Source: Dendrocalamus latiflorus
Taxonomy: Eukaryota > Streptophyta > Magnoliopsida > Poales > Poaceae
DNA: 64,000 bases
NCBI GenBank assembly: GCA_017311315.1
Contig: CM029654.1
Location: 27,012,778 to 27,076,777, forward strand
Direction of reading: 5' to 3'
The position numbers and the translations under genes are program-made. The notes beneath the pieces are model-generated. The model saw nothing but the letters and a program-made list of their open reading frames with translations. It searched no databases and was not told the DNA's origin. Positions 1 to 10,501 of this stretch are shown here, piece after piece (positions within the stretch are counted from its first letter, which is position 1; each line of letters begins with the position of its first letter).

Positions 1-130
1 CTCGTCTAGGCTCAAGAGGGGGTCCCGGTCTGGTGGATTCCTTACTGGGGTGAAACCTTAGAGTTGGCTCGACCAGGTTGAAGGCTTTGCATTGTAAAGG
101 CCTTGTCACAACTCCTTGCCGCACACCTAA

Positions 131-1029
131 TGATGTGACGATGGCCCGATCTTCCGAGAGGTACTGATAAGTCGATTGTGGAGATCTCGACGTTGATGAT
201 CCAAAGGCTCCGACCAAAACAGATCGAACCCCTCGCAATCACTACACCACTGCTCCGTTGGTTATCAACCGTGCCGAACACGATTGACCTCGCCAAGAAG
301 GCTATCTCCTGCAAGCGAATCGAGAACACAAGCAAGAGAGTAAAAGATGCAATCTGAAATTGCGAATAATGTTTAAGTTCACAAGTTGGGGTTCCTCAAA
401 CCGAACATGCGGCGAAACTGCTAAGCAGAATAAACTCTTAAGAAAAACCCGAGGAAAACTAAAGGGGTGTGGCCTCCTTAAATAGGGGAGGGGGAAGCCA
501 CACTTATCTAATGAAAAGGGATGTGGTACTATTCCTAGTTACTGTTCACACGCGTGTACTGTTCATGTGAACAGTACCGGCCCAAATAGCCCAAGTTACA
601 AGGCCATCGGCCCACTTTGAGTCGGACTGGAAAAGTGACGTGACTTGTTTCGCAGTTTCTGATCTGCTCGAGTGGAGTTTGGAGGTGAGACCAGATCCAT
701 CTGAAAGTAGACTCCAAGATCTTTCCAACGAGTACTCACGGGCCCCGAGAAGCCTTCTGGATCAAAAGTTATGGCCGTTTGAAGTTGGCTTGTCAAGCTG
801 AATCCGAATTGATCTGGAGGCCGAATTGGATTCCAAAACCTGTCCAAGTTGAACCCTTGCTTCAATTGGTTCCAAAGTGATGTGGTGCTACAAATATATA
901 TATTTTCATCATTAGGTAGCATCATATTCTCATTTAAAATATGTTGAAGTTGAAGAAACGAATTCACCTTTAGTTCATTCTTGATATTGGCCGCTATGGT
1001 CCGTACGTGTTGGTGGCGTGGTCACATCA
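131..1029 (-). repeat. 3' LTR of the gag-only element
   Basis: This 899-bp direct repeat is the downstream LTR of the minus-strand element. It is bounded by TG...CA within the 9-bp inverted termini TGATGTGAC/GTCACATCA. It differs from the other LTR by one extra C near 1008. The palindrome ACTGTTCATGTGAACAGT lies at about 559-576, upstream of the TATA-like box when read on the minus strand. Confidence 0.95.
476..485 (-). promoter_or_regulatory. TATA-like box in the 3' LTR
   Basis: The minus strand reads CTATTTAAGG, about 545 bp into the LTR and about 75 bp downstream of the palindrome at 559-576. In this LTR it would drive outward transcription into the flanking older LTR. Confidence 0.5.
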
Positions 1030-1042
1030 TCCTCCCCTTCTT
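1030..1042 (-). other. Polypurine tract
   Basis: The minus strand reads AAGAAGGGGAGGA directly before the TG that opens the 3' LTR. This is the expected plus-strand DNA primer of an LTR retrotransposon. Confidence 0.9.
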
Positions 1043-1154
1043 GATGGAAAAACCGTCCTCGGTTTTATCATATGTGTAGTGTCACGTATTGCATGATCTT
1101 GATCATAAATCTTGGTGTATGATAACAAACGCAACAAACTCTCATTATGTAATA

Positions 1155-3138
1155 TCATAAGTTCTTTATCAAATAAAGTAAAACATCTTTATTCAGATTG
1201 TCTATACTAGATGGTGTAAAAAGAGTTGAATACATAGGCATTGGATGAGTACTAAATTTTACTTCCCTCTCACTTTGAACATGTTTCAGCATACAAGAAT
1301 TGTTGTTCCAAATAGCAAGTTTCAATTCATCCATGTGATCGCAAGTTATGCATATTCGATATACAAGAAATTGAGTTCCCACATCATAATCTCCAATCAA
1401 ATTAAACTTATATCCAGGGGTGTAGGTACTAAATAAGAATTTCGAACATGCAAGTTCAGAAACTTTCTCCATAGCATGTGACAATTTCATAGGTAGATCC
1501 AACATGATGTAACACAATGAATTAGCAGGAGAAATTCTAGTCAAAACTTCTTTATGTGTTATTAATTTAACATGTGCAAAATTATGAGAATTTAGATCAG
1601 CACATGGTTTATTTAAGTCAACACAAGGAATATCAAAAGATTGCACTACAACAGTTATATACTCACAAGGTTGCTCTATGTCTTGTTGTAGCACCAAATC
1701 AATACCGTGAGCGATGATAGTACCATGTTCTTTACCTTTTTGGGTCTCCTCAGATGATGTAAGTGCATCCATCTCCTTATCTTCATTCTCAACCAATGGG
1801 GTTAGTGATTCAATCGGCTCATGCTCTTCTTTGGCATGGTTCTCAACTACCTGCAAGTTGTTAGTCACAGAAAATGGCACAAACACATGTTTGTTCTCAT
1901 GTTCATCACCACTACCTGCAAGGTTAGCTGCAAGAGCATATTCATCCTCAACATCACTAGCACTTACATAACCACCATCTTCTGTCGCAATGTACGCCCG
2001 CTGACTTGGGCAATCTCTCATGACGTGGCCCATCCCTTTACAACGGTGGCACACAATGCCCGTCGTACGGCCCGTGGAAGCAACCGATGAAGAGCTCTTT
2101 GCTGGTGCTTGCACACTAGTAGATTTGCTCGCCTCGGGTGCTCGTGATGGTGGTGGCAGTGCTGCTGAACGCGCCCTACTCACAGAGGGGGGCAGCAGCT
2201 CGAAAAACAGGAGGTGGGGCTGTCTTGGGTTGCTCCTGTGTTGGTCTCGATGTAGACGTACCTCCAAAATTGCTCCTTGTCCTTTGTTGTCTACCCTGCA
2301 ATTCTTTCTCTGCCAAACAAGCAAGCTGGAACAATCTATTGATATCATTATACTCTTTGTAATCAATTATGTCCTGAATTTCACGCCTTAATCCCCCATA
2401 AAATCGAGCCATCTTATCTTCCTCATCCTCTTCAACATTACAACGCAGCATGCCTATTTGCAGTTCTTGATAATATTCCTCAACAGATCTATTACCTTGG
2501 TCTAAGCGCTGCAATTTCTTACGCATTTCACGTTTAAAAGCAGGAGGAACAAATCTAGCACGCATAGCTACCTTCAATCTATCCCATGTATCAGGGGCTA
2601 AGCCAGAATTAACTACTTGAGTCCACCAAATGATAGCAAAATCTTTAAATTCACTAGTAGCTTGTCTGACTCTATGCACTTCAGGAACTAGATGGGCATT
2701 AAATTTTTGTTCAACTGTCATCTCCCAATCTAGATAAGTTTCAGCATCATAGGTACCCGCAAAAGATGGTATGGAAAATTTAACTTTAGCAAACGGGTCA
2801 TCATGAACATGAGCATTGTGATACTGAAAATTATTGTTACCTCCCATACCATGACGGTTCTGATGAGGATGGTGTCGTGGCCGTGCAGCACCGGCGTCAC
2901 GGTTTTGTCTCTCATTATCATCTCCCTCCTCATGATCTTGGCCTCCATTGTTTGGTGGCCGATTCACCATTCTTTCAAGGCGTGTAGTGAGTGTTGCAAT
3001 GCTCTCATTGATGGAAAGTTGCATTGTATCCATCTTCCTATCGATGTCATCAGTAATGGCAGCGCGTTGTTCATCCAAAAGCGTCATGAGCTCTCCCTTT
3101 AAAACACACTCTTGCGCATCAGACGTCTCACCTGCCAT
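1155..3138 (-). pseudogene. gag: Ty3/gypsy gag with 1-nt frameshift, zinc knuckle and unrecognised C-terminal extension
   Basis: The capsid-nucleocapsid gene is read from an ATG at 3138 (protein starts MAGETSD) in one frame to a stop at 2176. It continues in another frame, already open there, down to a stop at 1155. The N-terminal part has a predicted coiled region, a basic/acidic linker, then the retrotransposon gag domain (WWTQVVNSG, about residues 170-255). The second frame holds a CCHC zinc knuckle C-X2-C-X4-H-X4-C at about 2051-2010, an acidic stretch, and then about 245 residues I do not recognise where protease normally begins. The two frames meet at a run of six C (minus strand, about 2190), so a single-base slippage explains the break. 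It could be a mutation or a frameshifting site. The family is clear; the function of the C-terminal part is unknown. Confidence 0.85.
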
Positions 3139-4225
3139 GGTTAGTAGCAAACAAAAGACAACACAAAGGTATTATCCCTATCAACTACTAGGTGGCGAGA
3201 AGTAGAATCACACACTCTCAAGCGTCTTATCACACTCTTACAAGTGTTCTTACCAATGTAGCAGGTGGTACAAACCGGTGGTTGGTTCGTGACACCGTGT
3301 CGAGCATGGGTACGATTGCAAGAGGGAACCTGTTCTGATCAAGAGTAGGTGTAGCTTGGAAGGCACAATATGGTAGCAATGGAGAACAATCAGTTCATTT
3401 CAGAATTGCATAGAATTGAATTATAGTTCGTATCTAGCACTTAGCCTATGTTGCTGATCAACCAAGGATGGAAGAAGGCTAATAATAAGTGTATGGCAAA
3501 GTGTAGGAGTGGTAAATACAAGATAATTCAATCCAATTCAATCTGGAATTGAAGAACACAAGGATTGACCCAAAACTGAAAACTTCAGATTTCTGTCCAC
3601 TGGACAGCACGTTGGTAATTCGGCCGTAACTTTTTGTCAGATGCCTCTTTTTCACTGATTCTTTTTTTACTGTTTTCTGACGGCTGTTTCTACAGATTTT
3701 GTTTTGGGGCCAACTTCTGAATCCCAACACAGAAATTCGCACAAAAATCACAACTGCTGACTGTTGCAGATTCAGAACAGATAATTGGGTCAACTTTCAC
3801 CGCACATATGTCTTAACTGCCTGGCTGGAATGACGTGAAATTTTACAGATAGATGGATAAGGAATTTTTGAATCTAATGGCGGTGGTCCCACTCAAAAAT
3901 AATCTCGGAATCAAAAGATATGATGTTTTTGGTGGCGGCTGCAGAGAAAGGAAAAATCAGCCGAAATTGGAAATTAGGGTTTGGGGTGGGGAATTTTTTT
4001 TTGTTTGGATTTTCAATGGAACAAAGATATGACCAGCAACTAGACAATACTATGACGGACACAAATTCAATTTAGCAAACCAAAACTAACAGATTGAAAG
4101 GCACAACGGGGTTTGGACAGCGGAAATTAACTCTTTTTGTGGGGCAATTTTTTTTTCTGGACTATAGGAAATAAAAAACCAATCTACTAACTAGGGATAC
4201 AAGAATTACCTCACGGGCAACCGTT
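3139..4225 (-). other. Untranslated leader of the gag-only element
   Basis: About 1.1 kb lies between the primer-binding site and the gag start. It has no convincing coding potential on either strand. A packaging or dimerisation signal would be expected here from knowledge of LTR elements, but none can be identified by eye. Confidence 0.5.
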
Positions 4226-4237
4226 GCTCTGATACCA
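4226..4237 (-). other. Primer-binding site (initiator tRNA-Met)
   Basis: The minus strand reads TGGTATCAGAGC two bases after the end of the 5' LTR. This is the usual plant LTR-retrotransposon site complementary to the 3' end of initiator tRNA-Met. It fixes the element's orientation. Confidence 0.93.
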
Positions 4238-4239
4238 AC

Positions 4240-5137
4240 TGATGTGACGATGGCCCGATCTTCCGAGAGGTACTGATAAGTCGATTGTGGAGATCTCGAC
4301 GTTGATGATCCAAAGGCTCCGACCAAAACAGATCGAACCCCTCGCAATCACTACACCACTGCTCCGTTGGTTATCAACCGTGCCGAACACGATTGACCTC
4401 GCCAAGAAGGCTATCTCCTGCAAGCGAATCGAGAACACAAGCAAGAGAGTAAAAGATGCAATCTGAAATTGCGAATAATGTTTAAGTTCACAAGTTGGGG
4501 TTCCTCAAACCGAACATGCGGCGAAACTGCTAAGCAGAATAAACTCTTAAGAAAAACCCGAGGAAAACTAAAGGGGTGTGGCCTCCTTAAATAGGGGAGG
4601 GGGAAGCCACACTTATCTAATGAAAAGGGATGTGGTACTATTCCTAGTTACTGTTCACACGCGTGTACTGTTCATGTGAACAGTACCGGCCCAAATAGCC
4701 CAAGTTACAAGGCCATCGGCCCACTTTGAGTCGGACTGGAAAAGTGACGTGACTTGTTTCGCAGTTTCTGATCTGCTCGAGTGGAGTTTGGAGGTGAGAC
4801 CAGATCCATCTGAAAGTAGACTCCAAGATCTTTCCAACGAGTACTCACGGGCCCCGAGAAGCCTTCTGGATCAAAAGTTATGGCCGTTTGAAGTTGGCTT
4901 GTCAAGCTGAATCCGAATTGATCTGGAGGCCGAATTGGATTCCAAAACCTGTCCAAGTTGAACCCTTGCTTCAATTGGTTCCAAAGTGATGTGGTGCTAC
5001 AAATATATATATTTTCATCATTAGGTAGCATCATATTCTCATTTAAAATATGTTGAAGTTGAAGAAACGAATTCACCTTTAGTTCATTCTTGATATTGGC
5101 CGCTATGGTCGTACGTGTTGGTGGCGTGGTCACATCA
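4240..5137 (-). repeat. 5' LTR of the gag-only element
   Basis: This 898-bp LTR begins at 5137 on the minus strand and ends at 4240, two bases before the tRNA-Met primer-binding site. It should carry the element's promoter. It is identical by eye to 131-1029 except for one indel. Confidence 0.95.
4585..4594 (-). promoter_or_regulatory. TATA-like box in the 5' LTR (gag promoter)
   Basis: The minus strand reads CTATTTAAGG in the 5' LTR. It is upstream of gag in the direction of transcription and is the likely core promoter of the element. Confidence 0.55.
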
Positions 5138-5204
5138 CCTAAGGAAGTGTGTAACTCACGTGGCACAAAAGGATGATCGTGTCTTGTGGGTAAAGCTGTA
5201 AAAC

Positions 5205-5247
5205 TTCTGCAGAATGTATAATCTATCCTAGATAGCCGTGCCCACGG
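5205..5247 (+). promoter_or_regulatory. Triple-palindrome block, copy 1 (covarying copy)
   Basis: Three dyads in a row: TTCTGCAGAA (5205-5214), CTATC-CTA-GATAG in 5223-5235, and CCGTGCCCACGG (5236-5247). In the other copies the first two read CTCTGCAGAG and CTATTCGAATAG. Here both arms of each have changed together, so the symmetry is kept. It follows the conserved TCTTGTGGGTAAAG at about 5182-5195. Function unknown. Confidence 0.6.
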
Positions 5248-5307
5248 TCATGGGCATGCTGAGTAAAAGTTTTTCATGGATTAGACTTTGTTTTTCAAAA
5301 ATATTTT

Positions 5308-5500
5308 TGAAAACCTTATGAATGGATGGAATCCATGAGAGAATGAAAACCTTGTGGGTAGATGGAACCCATGAGAGAAATTGAAAACCTTGCGGATGGA
5401 TGGAATCCGTGAGAGATTGAAACCTGGTGGATGGATGGAATCCATCAGGGTTGAGCAGTGAAAACGTGTGGATGGATGGAATCCATACGTGATCTTTTGG
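5308..5500 (+). repeat. Tandem array of about 40-bp units in LTR copy 1
   Basis: About five imperfect units of the form GAAAACCTTG-N-GGATGGATGGAATCCATGAGAG. Each contains the short inverted repeat GGATGG...CCAT. Related GGTGGATGGAA repeats occur at the same place, downstream of the palindrome block, in other LTRs of this family. Confidence 0.75.
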
Positions 5501-7093
5501 AAAAGATGGTCCGGGTGCATCCCGTGGATAGGTTGGTGTTTGGTCGAAGCCGGCACTGACGGTATTATTTTCAACTACAAGTACGGTTTCTACTTACTGT
5601 ATCAAATTTAGCAATTTCAATCTATTACTGTATTTCTTAAATGCTGTTTTTGCAAACTAACCCTATAAGCCTTCCATTGAAGCCTTTATCATTATGGTGC
5701 ATTTTCCGTGTGACTTGCGGAGTACAAGTTTGTACTCACCTTGCTTTTTCCACACAGAGAAGGAAGACGTCAACTACGGTGAAGATCTGGACGAGTAGGC
5801 CGCGTCTTACTGTCGTTTGCCTGTGGGCAGGCTTGGGCTTCGCTATTTATCAGTTTGCTTCCACAGTTCTTTCCTTTATTTATTTTGCCAATGAGCGTTG
5901 ATGTAAGACTTGGCCATAAGGCCATACCTTTTATTTAATATAAGAAGTCATTTGTGCTTGGTATTTATCTTTGTTGTACTGTGTGCACTAGCTGATCCTG
6001 GACTAGTGCGATTTACACAGAGGATCCAGGAGTCGTTACTCTGGGTTCCGACATTTATCGCGTAAATAGAAAGTGGATCCCTGAAGATTCCACGGATCAA
6101 GCGTGGTTGGAGCAAAGTGAAGACAAAGAATAGAAGCTCAAATGAGAAAGTTTTGTGTGAGCTCAAGACCGCGGTAAACCGTGACAGGCGAGTCAATACT
6201 TTGATCATGTTGAACCTACGTTTTCTGCAAATTACTTTGGTTTAAATTATCAAATTGCATGCTATTATTTTATATGCAAATACATGTTTAATTTGAGATT
6301 ATAGTTATATGCCCATTGTTTACCTTGAATATTATTATACCTCATTTGGAATAATTGAATGTGTGAACCTTGTCGCCCTAGCAAAATTATAGTAGCAACC
6401 TTGTGAAAATAAGTCCCTAATTATACGCCATGCTTAGTACTGCATAGATATTCGGGGGCGCTGAAATGCCCCAAGCATCATTATCATTTTTAATCATGAG
6501 ACACTGGTTTGGGAAGTCATGGTGGTAATGACTGGTATATGTTGGTATGATTATTTTATGTTCCCAAAAACCCCAACTTGCTTAAATATCTGGGCGGATG
6601 GTTCGAGTGTGTGTGTGTATGTGGTGCAGTGGAGGCACAAAGTGGGTAGTGGTAGATCCGCCCAAATACCACTAAGGACTGAATCTTGTCATGACCTCCT
6701 GTGTAAAACAAGTACAACCACAAGTCTGTAAAGTACAACTTGGCTTAGTAAATTTACCGGACCCTGGAAGTCATCATCATGGCAGTAATGCAAGTGGCGG
6801 CCTGGGTGGCAGGCTTGAATGGGACTCCCACAAATGGTGGCTTGGGTGGCAGGCTTGAGGGAGAAGTTCTCTTGCGACGCACTAGCAGTGTGGGTAGCCA
6901 ACTGCTAGGCGCATAGGAGGGGAACATCCCGCACAACGAATGGGTCCCACCGCAAATGGGAGCAACCCATAGGGTGTGATGATGGAAGGGGCGAGGTACT
7001 TTGAACGGTTACTGTGATGGTTTGCTCAACCGCATGGCTAAGGAATCGTGTGGGGCAACGAGTGAACTATCTCTTGTCGGTAAAGTGTGCAAA

Positions 7094-7133
7094 CTCTGCA
7101 GAGTCAAAACTATTCGAATAGCCGTGCCCACGG
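7094..7133 (+). promoter_or_regulatory. Triple-palindrome block, copy 2
   Basis: CTCTGCAGAG (7094-7103), CTATTCGAATAG (7110-7121) and CCGTGCCCACGG (7122-7133). It is followed by TCAAGGGC, which recurs in most copies. The upstream TCTTGTGGGTAAAG is present with one change (GTCGG). Confidence 0.6.
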
Positions 7134-7439
7134 TCAAGGGCGGACATGGGAACTTAACTAGATATAGTTCTATTTCAAAATGTTTTATGGATGGGTTTGG
7201 AAAAGTGAAGGGCAACGGAAAGCCCTGATTTGAGTTGTCCTGGGTGTCGTCCCAGTGGTAATGTAAGCGGTTATAACGCTGAAATGTTAGCATATGGTGC
7301 GGATGCCATGTAATGGTGGATGGAATCTGAATCACTATTATTATTGCATTCCTTTACACATTATGTTTTTGTGTAAAACTGCTAGGTCTCAGGAAATTTC
7401 TATGTATTATATTACAAATAATGGCACTTCTATCCTTGC

Positions 7440-8240
7440 AAAATAAAATACCAGGGGGAATACATAGAGTCGTGAGTAAAGGAGATAGATGTTTGTGATG
7501 AATACATTGGAGGATTCATGTCAATCATAAAAAGGACACGATAGAGTGGATTCTGGGATAAATACATTGGTGGATCTTAAATGAATACATAGGCTAGGTA
7601 GATGATTTAAATGATTTTGGAGAATTAGGGAGTGCAAAGGTAATTGCTGGATCATAACACTGATAACTAATATAAATTCTTGGGAGATGTTGGCGATAAT
7701 GGGATAAATAGGATTTGATCAAGTACTGGATGGATGAATTGAATTTTTAGGAATTGGAGGTATGATATCAATTATTGGATTATAAATTTGATCAAAGATA
7801 ATCTTGGTGGATGTATACTAGTGAAGTGTAGACCTGATCAATGATATTCTTGATGGAGGTATACTAGTGAATTAGTTAGAAATAGTTAATGCAAAATAAG
7901 ATTGATTATTGGAAGACCAAATTATGGTTGTGAATCAATAACAAAAGGATTGGATTATTAAGAATTTAGAATGCAAAAGATATTGGTGGATAAAATAAAT
8001 GATATTAGATAAATGGTGTCGCTAATTGTTGGGAGCTTTAGGCAGCAATTGATTGGTGGATTGTATAAATGATGTCACTCGCTGTTTGGAGTCTTAGACG
8101 GCAATCAATTTGGAAAGAGTATATTCGGTGGATTAAGTAGTGATGACACTCGCTGTTTGGAGTCTTAAACAGCAATCAGTAAGGAAAGTGTGTCTTGGTG
8201 GATTAAGACAATTATGGCAATCGCCGTGTGGAGTTTAGGT
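7440..8240 (+). repeat. GGTGGATTAA-rich repeat region with about 80-bp units
   Basis: AT-rich, non-coding sequence with dispersed GGTGGATTAA-type motifs. From about 7990 to 8240 it resolves into about three units of 70-85 bp, each with CGCTGTTTGGAGTCTTA, CAATCA and GGTGGATTAAG. Spacing and sequence vary between units. Confidence 0.7.
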
Positions 8241-8746
8241 ATAATCAATAACACTGTGATTTAATAATAATAATGCTACTAAAAGCAATTTTTGGCAAAT
8301 AAAATAGCCCGAGCCTTTCCTTTGATAAGCCATGCATACTATTTATTTGCATCCTGTGTATTGGCTCACGGAGCACGATGGTTAGTGTGCTCACACTCGC
8401 TCTCATAACAAATCCAGAAGCAGGAATCAGATCACTCCGCGTCAGCAATACTTTTGGTTATGATGATGAAGAAGATGAAGTCAACAAAGGCTAGGTCGCG
8501 AACCTCCAGTTGGCTGCCTGTGGGCATGTCCTGAAGGTCCCACTTGCGTGCTTCGTTCTTCCGCTGCTGCAATTTTAATGATTTCGGCCTAATCGGCCCA
8601 TGAGTAAGTCTTCTATTATATTTATGCTTCCGCATGATATGTACTTTGATATTCAGAACTGTAATCTGTGAGCACTATCTACTGATCCAGAGAATAGTGC
8701 GGTGGAATCACAGAGGAATCCGGATTGTAAAATCTGGGTTCTGACA

Positions 8747-10501
8747 ATAAACCAACCTAATCCAACACATGATAGAGAAGAATCAAGGTCTATGACATGA
8801 TTTGACATTTCTTTGCTTCCACTATAAGAAAAAATAATTCATTTGATTTCTACAGGGATGTCTGATCCTTATAGTTTCTTACTGTAGCCAAAAGGAGGAT
8901 AAAGAATGAAATCGATATCACAAAAATGGGTGATTCAGTCATTTCTTTTACCAACACACTGCAGCTCCTGTAAGTTTTGTGCTCAAATTTTTACTGTGCT
9001 TGTTATGGTATGGAAAGCCCTAATGATTAGAAGTAACTATGTTATTACTAAAAAATCCCCATAGTTTTGTGATGATTGCTAAAAATCTTGTCATGCATTA
9101 ATTGTGATCTATATCAAAGAATAGTCGTTGATTCTCTACATGGGATGCCACAGGGAATGCTTTCCTATTATTCTGAGCACTGTCTTTAAGTTATGTCGTC
9201 TCAAGGTAGATATCAACAAAACTTTGTTTCTGTTGAAAAACTTGGACAATGCTGTTCTCATTGCCTACTTTTTCCTTATTGGCATTGCTGTGTTATGTAG
9301 TCCAAATTTTTCTTCGAACATCTTTTCTATAGATGAGCCTTTGTTGCCGCTGTGAGGGAAAGCCATGGATCAAATGGTATAATCCTTCTTTTGCAGGTGT
9401 TGCCACTTGCTTTGATGTGGAAAGATGTTATGATACAAGAGAGTGGCAATCATCATGCATGGGAAAGGAAAGATGAGGAACTTTCAACAACGGCAATCGT
9501 ATAGATTGATATCACTCCCCTTGTGATTCTTGATGCTTTCCAAAAAGGGCTTGCACTTGTATATAGCGACGCTGTGGTAATGCTAATAGTATTTTTCCCG
9601 CTAGATTTGCATCCTTAGTGATAACAAGGAGTTGCTATTGTATAAGTATATTTTTGTTTATAGATTGGAGTATGGATTATTAGAATTTGTTTGTCATACT
9701 ATTGGTTATACAGCAGAGGAGTTGATACTAAGTCCCCTATGTCAAGTTTGATCTTATAAGGGGCAATAATATAATGGATCCCCACATAGTTTAGATTTGG
9801 CAAAGTTTGTACATGTATAAATAATAGCTGATTTATTTGACAACAAATTTTGTTAGGGACCGTGAAGCATCTCACAATTATATTCACATACATTGTACAT
9901 CAAAAATCAAAATTATCCATGAGATCAATTCTAAAGAACATCATACACATGTTTTTGTTATCTTAGTAATGATATTTTGGTACATATAAAACTTAAATCG
10001 TTGATTTACTTATGCAATTTGGATTTCGCCGTAAACCATGAGCACTCACCTAGTATATATAAATGAAAAGAAAATCTAGAAAACGACGTACCATTTGTTG
10101 TGATTCGACAGTATAGGTCCACCTCCGACAATCCAGCTCTCTTGCGCTCGAGCTCCGGCGAGGGGGGTGTCGCTGCCACCTTTCCCAGACGGGTTCACCG
10201 CAGCCCCCGGACATAAAGGGAGTCTAGGGAGGCGGTGGCTCGGTGGTGGGCGGCGGTGGAGGGTAGCATGGCGAGGCCGCGGGATCGCTGCCGGTCGCTG
10301 GTGGTGGTGGGGCGGGGGAGGCAGCGGAGGAGTACAGAGTTGCGGTCGATGCTGAAGAAGAAGACGAGGAGAGCGATGGATGTGGAAAAGAGAGAGAGAG
10401 AGAGGAAGACAACGTCCGGCGCCAAAGCAAGGAAAAGAGGGAGAGAGAAGTCGTGGTACTTCTTTCAAAGAAGAGGAATGGTATAAAGAGAGTATACCGT
10501 C
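8747..10501. other. Unassigned region
   Basis: No gene could be supported. Short open frames (for example 9128-9355 on plus) have no recognisable motif. From 10076 to 10500 the sequence becomes GC- and CT-rich with proline-rich low-complexity frames on the minus strand and a GA repeat near 10390-10450. This may be a decayed 5' gene end, but nothing in it identifies a family. Confidence 0.4.

Larger units (their letters stand above)
131..5137 (-). mobile_element. Gag-only LTR retrotransposon (TR-GAG type), complete, with TSD CCTAA
   Basis: A complete non-autonomous LTR retrotransposon read on the minus strand. Seen directly: two near-identical terminal repeats (4240-5137 is the 5' LTR, 131-1029 the 3' LTR) starting TGATGTGAC and ending GTCACATCA; a primer-binding site complementary to initiator tRNA-Met next to the 5' LTR (4226-4237); a purine tract next to the 3' LTR (1030-1042); and the 5-bp duplication CCTAA at 126-130 and 5138-5142. 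The only recognisable gene inside is a frameshifted gag (1155-3138). No protease, reverse transcriptase or integrase signature is present, so mobility would need proteins from a related Ty3/gypsy element. The LTRs differ by a single 1-base indel that I could find, so the insertion is very recent. It sits inside an older LTR. Confidence 0.93.
1..6053 (+). mobile_element. Partial large LTR (LARD-like family), interrupted by a nested element
   Basis: Segments 1-130 and 5143-6053 read as one LTR-like sequence once the nested element at 131-5137 and one copy of its CCTAA duplication are removed. The segment contains the family's three-palindrome block (5205-5247), a GGATGGATGGAA-type tandem array (about 5308-5500), the module around TTGCGGAGTA near 5715, and the terminal GGTTCCGACA ending at 6053, which matches the ends of the complete LTRs elsewhere in the window. 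Its other end, expected to start TGTAACATCC, lies left of base 1, so its TSD cannot be checked. Orientation is plus. No coding capacity is seen. Whether it is a solo LTR or part of a full element cannot be decided here. Confidence 0.75.
6054..8746 (+). mobile_element. Second large LTR fragment (LARD-like family)
   Basis: This resembles the 3' two thirds of the solo LTR at 36512-40433 read on its minus strand. It shares AGGCGAGTCAATACTTTGAT near 6190, the following AT-rich stretch, the palindrome block (7094-7133) and the end GGTTCTGACA at 8746. It starts abruptly at the end of the first LTR. The expected upstream part may lie left of the window, with the first LTR inserted into this one. The first bases after the break resemble the expected internal position of the reference LTR, which supports nesting, but the left junction is not visible. 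Confidence 0.65.

Noticed and set aside
131..1029. Hammerhead ribozyme (retrozyme) in the short LTRs
   Set aside because: The conserved CTGANGA and GAAA cores in the required arrangement were not seen.
4226..4237. GCTCTGATACCA motifs as tRNA gene fragments
   Set aside because: Each occurrence sits directly beside an LTR end (4226, 29304, 55424) or a copia leader (60953) and is explained as a primer-binding site.
5308..5500. CRISPR-like array
   Set aside because: Units are contiguous imperfect tandem repeats without unique spacers, and the genome is a plant's.
10076..10468. 130-codon minus-strand frame as a gene start
   Set aside because: Ser/Pro/Arg-rich low-complexity sequence without a continuing exon or motif.
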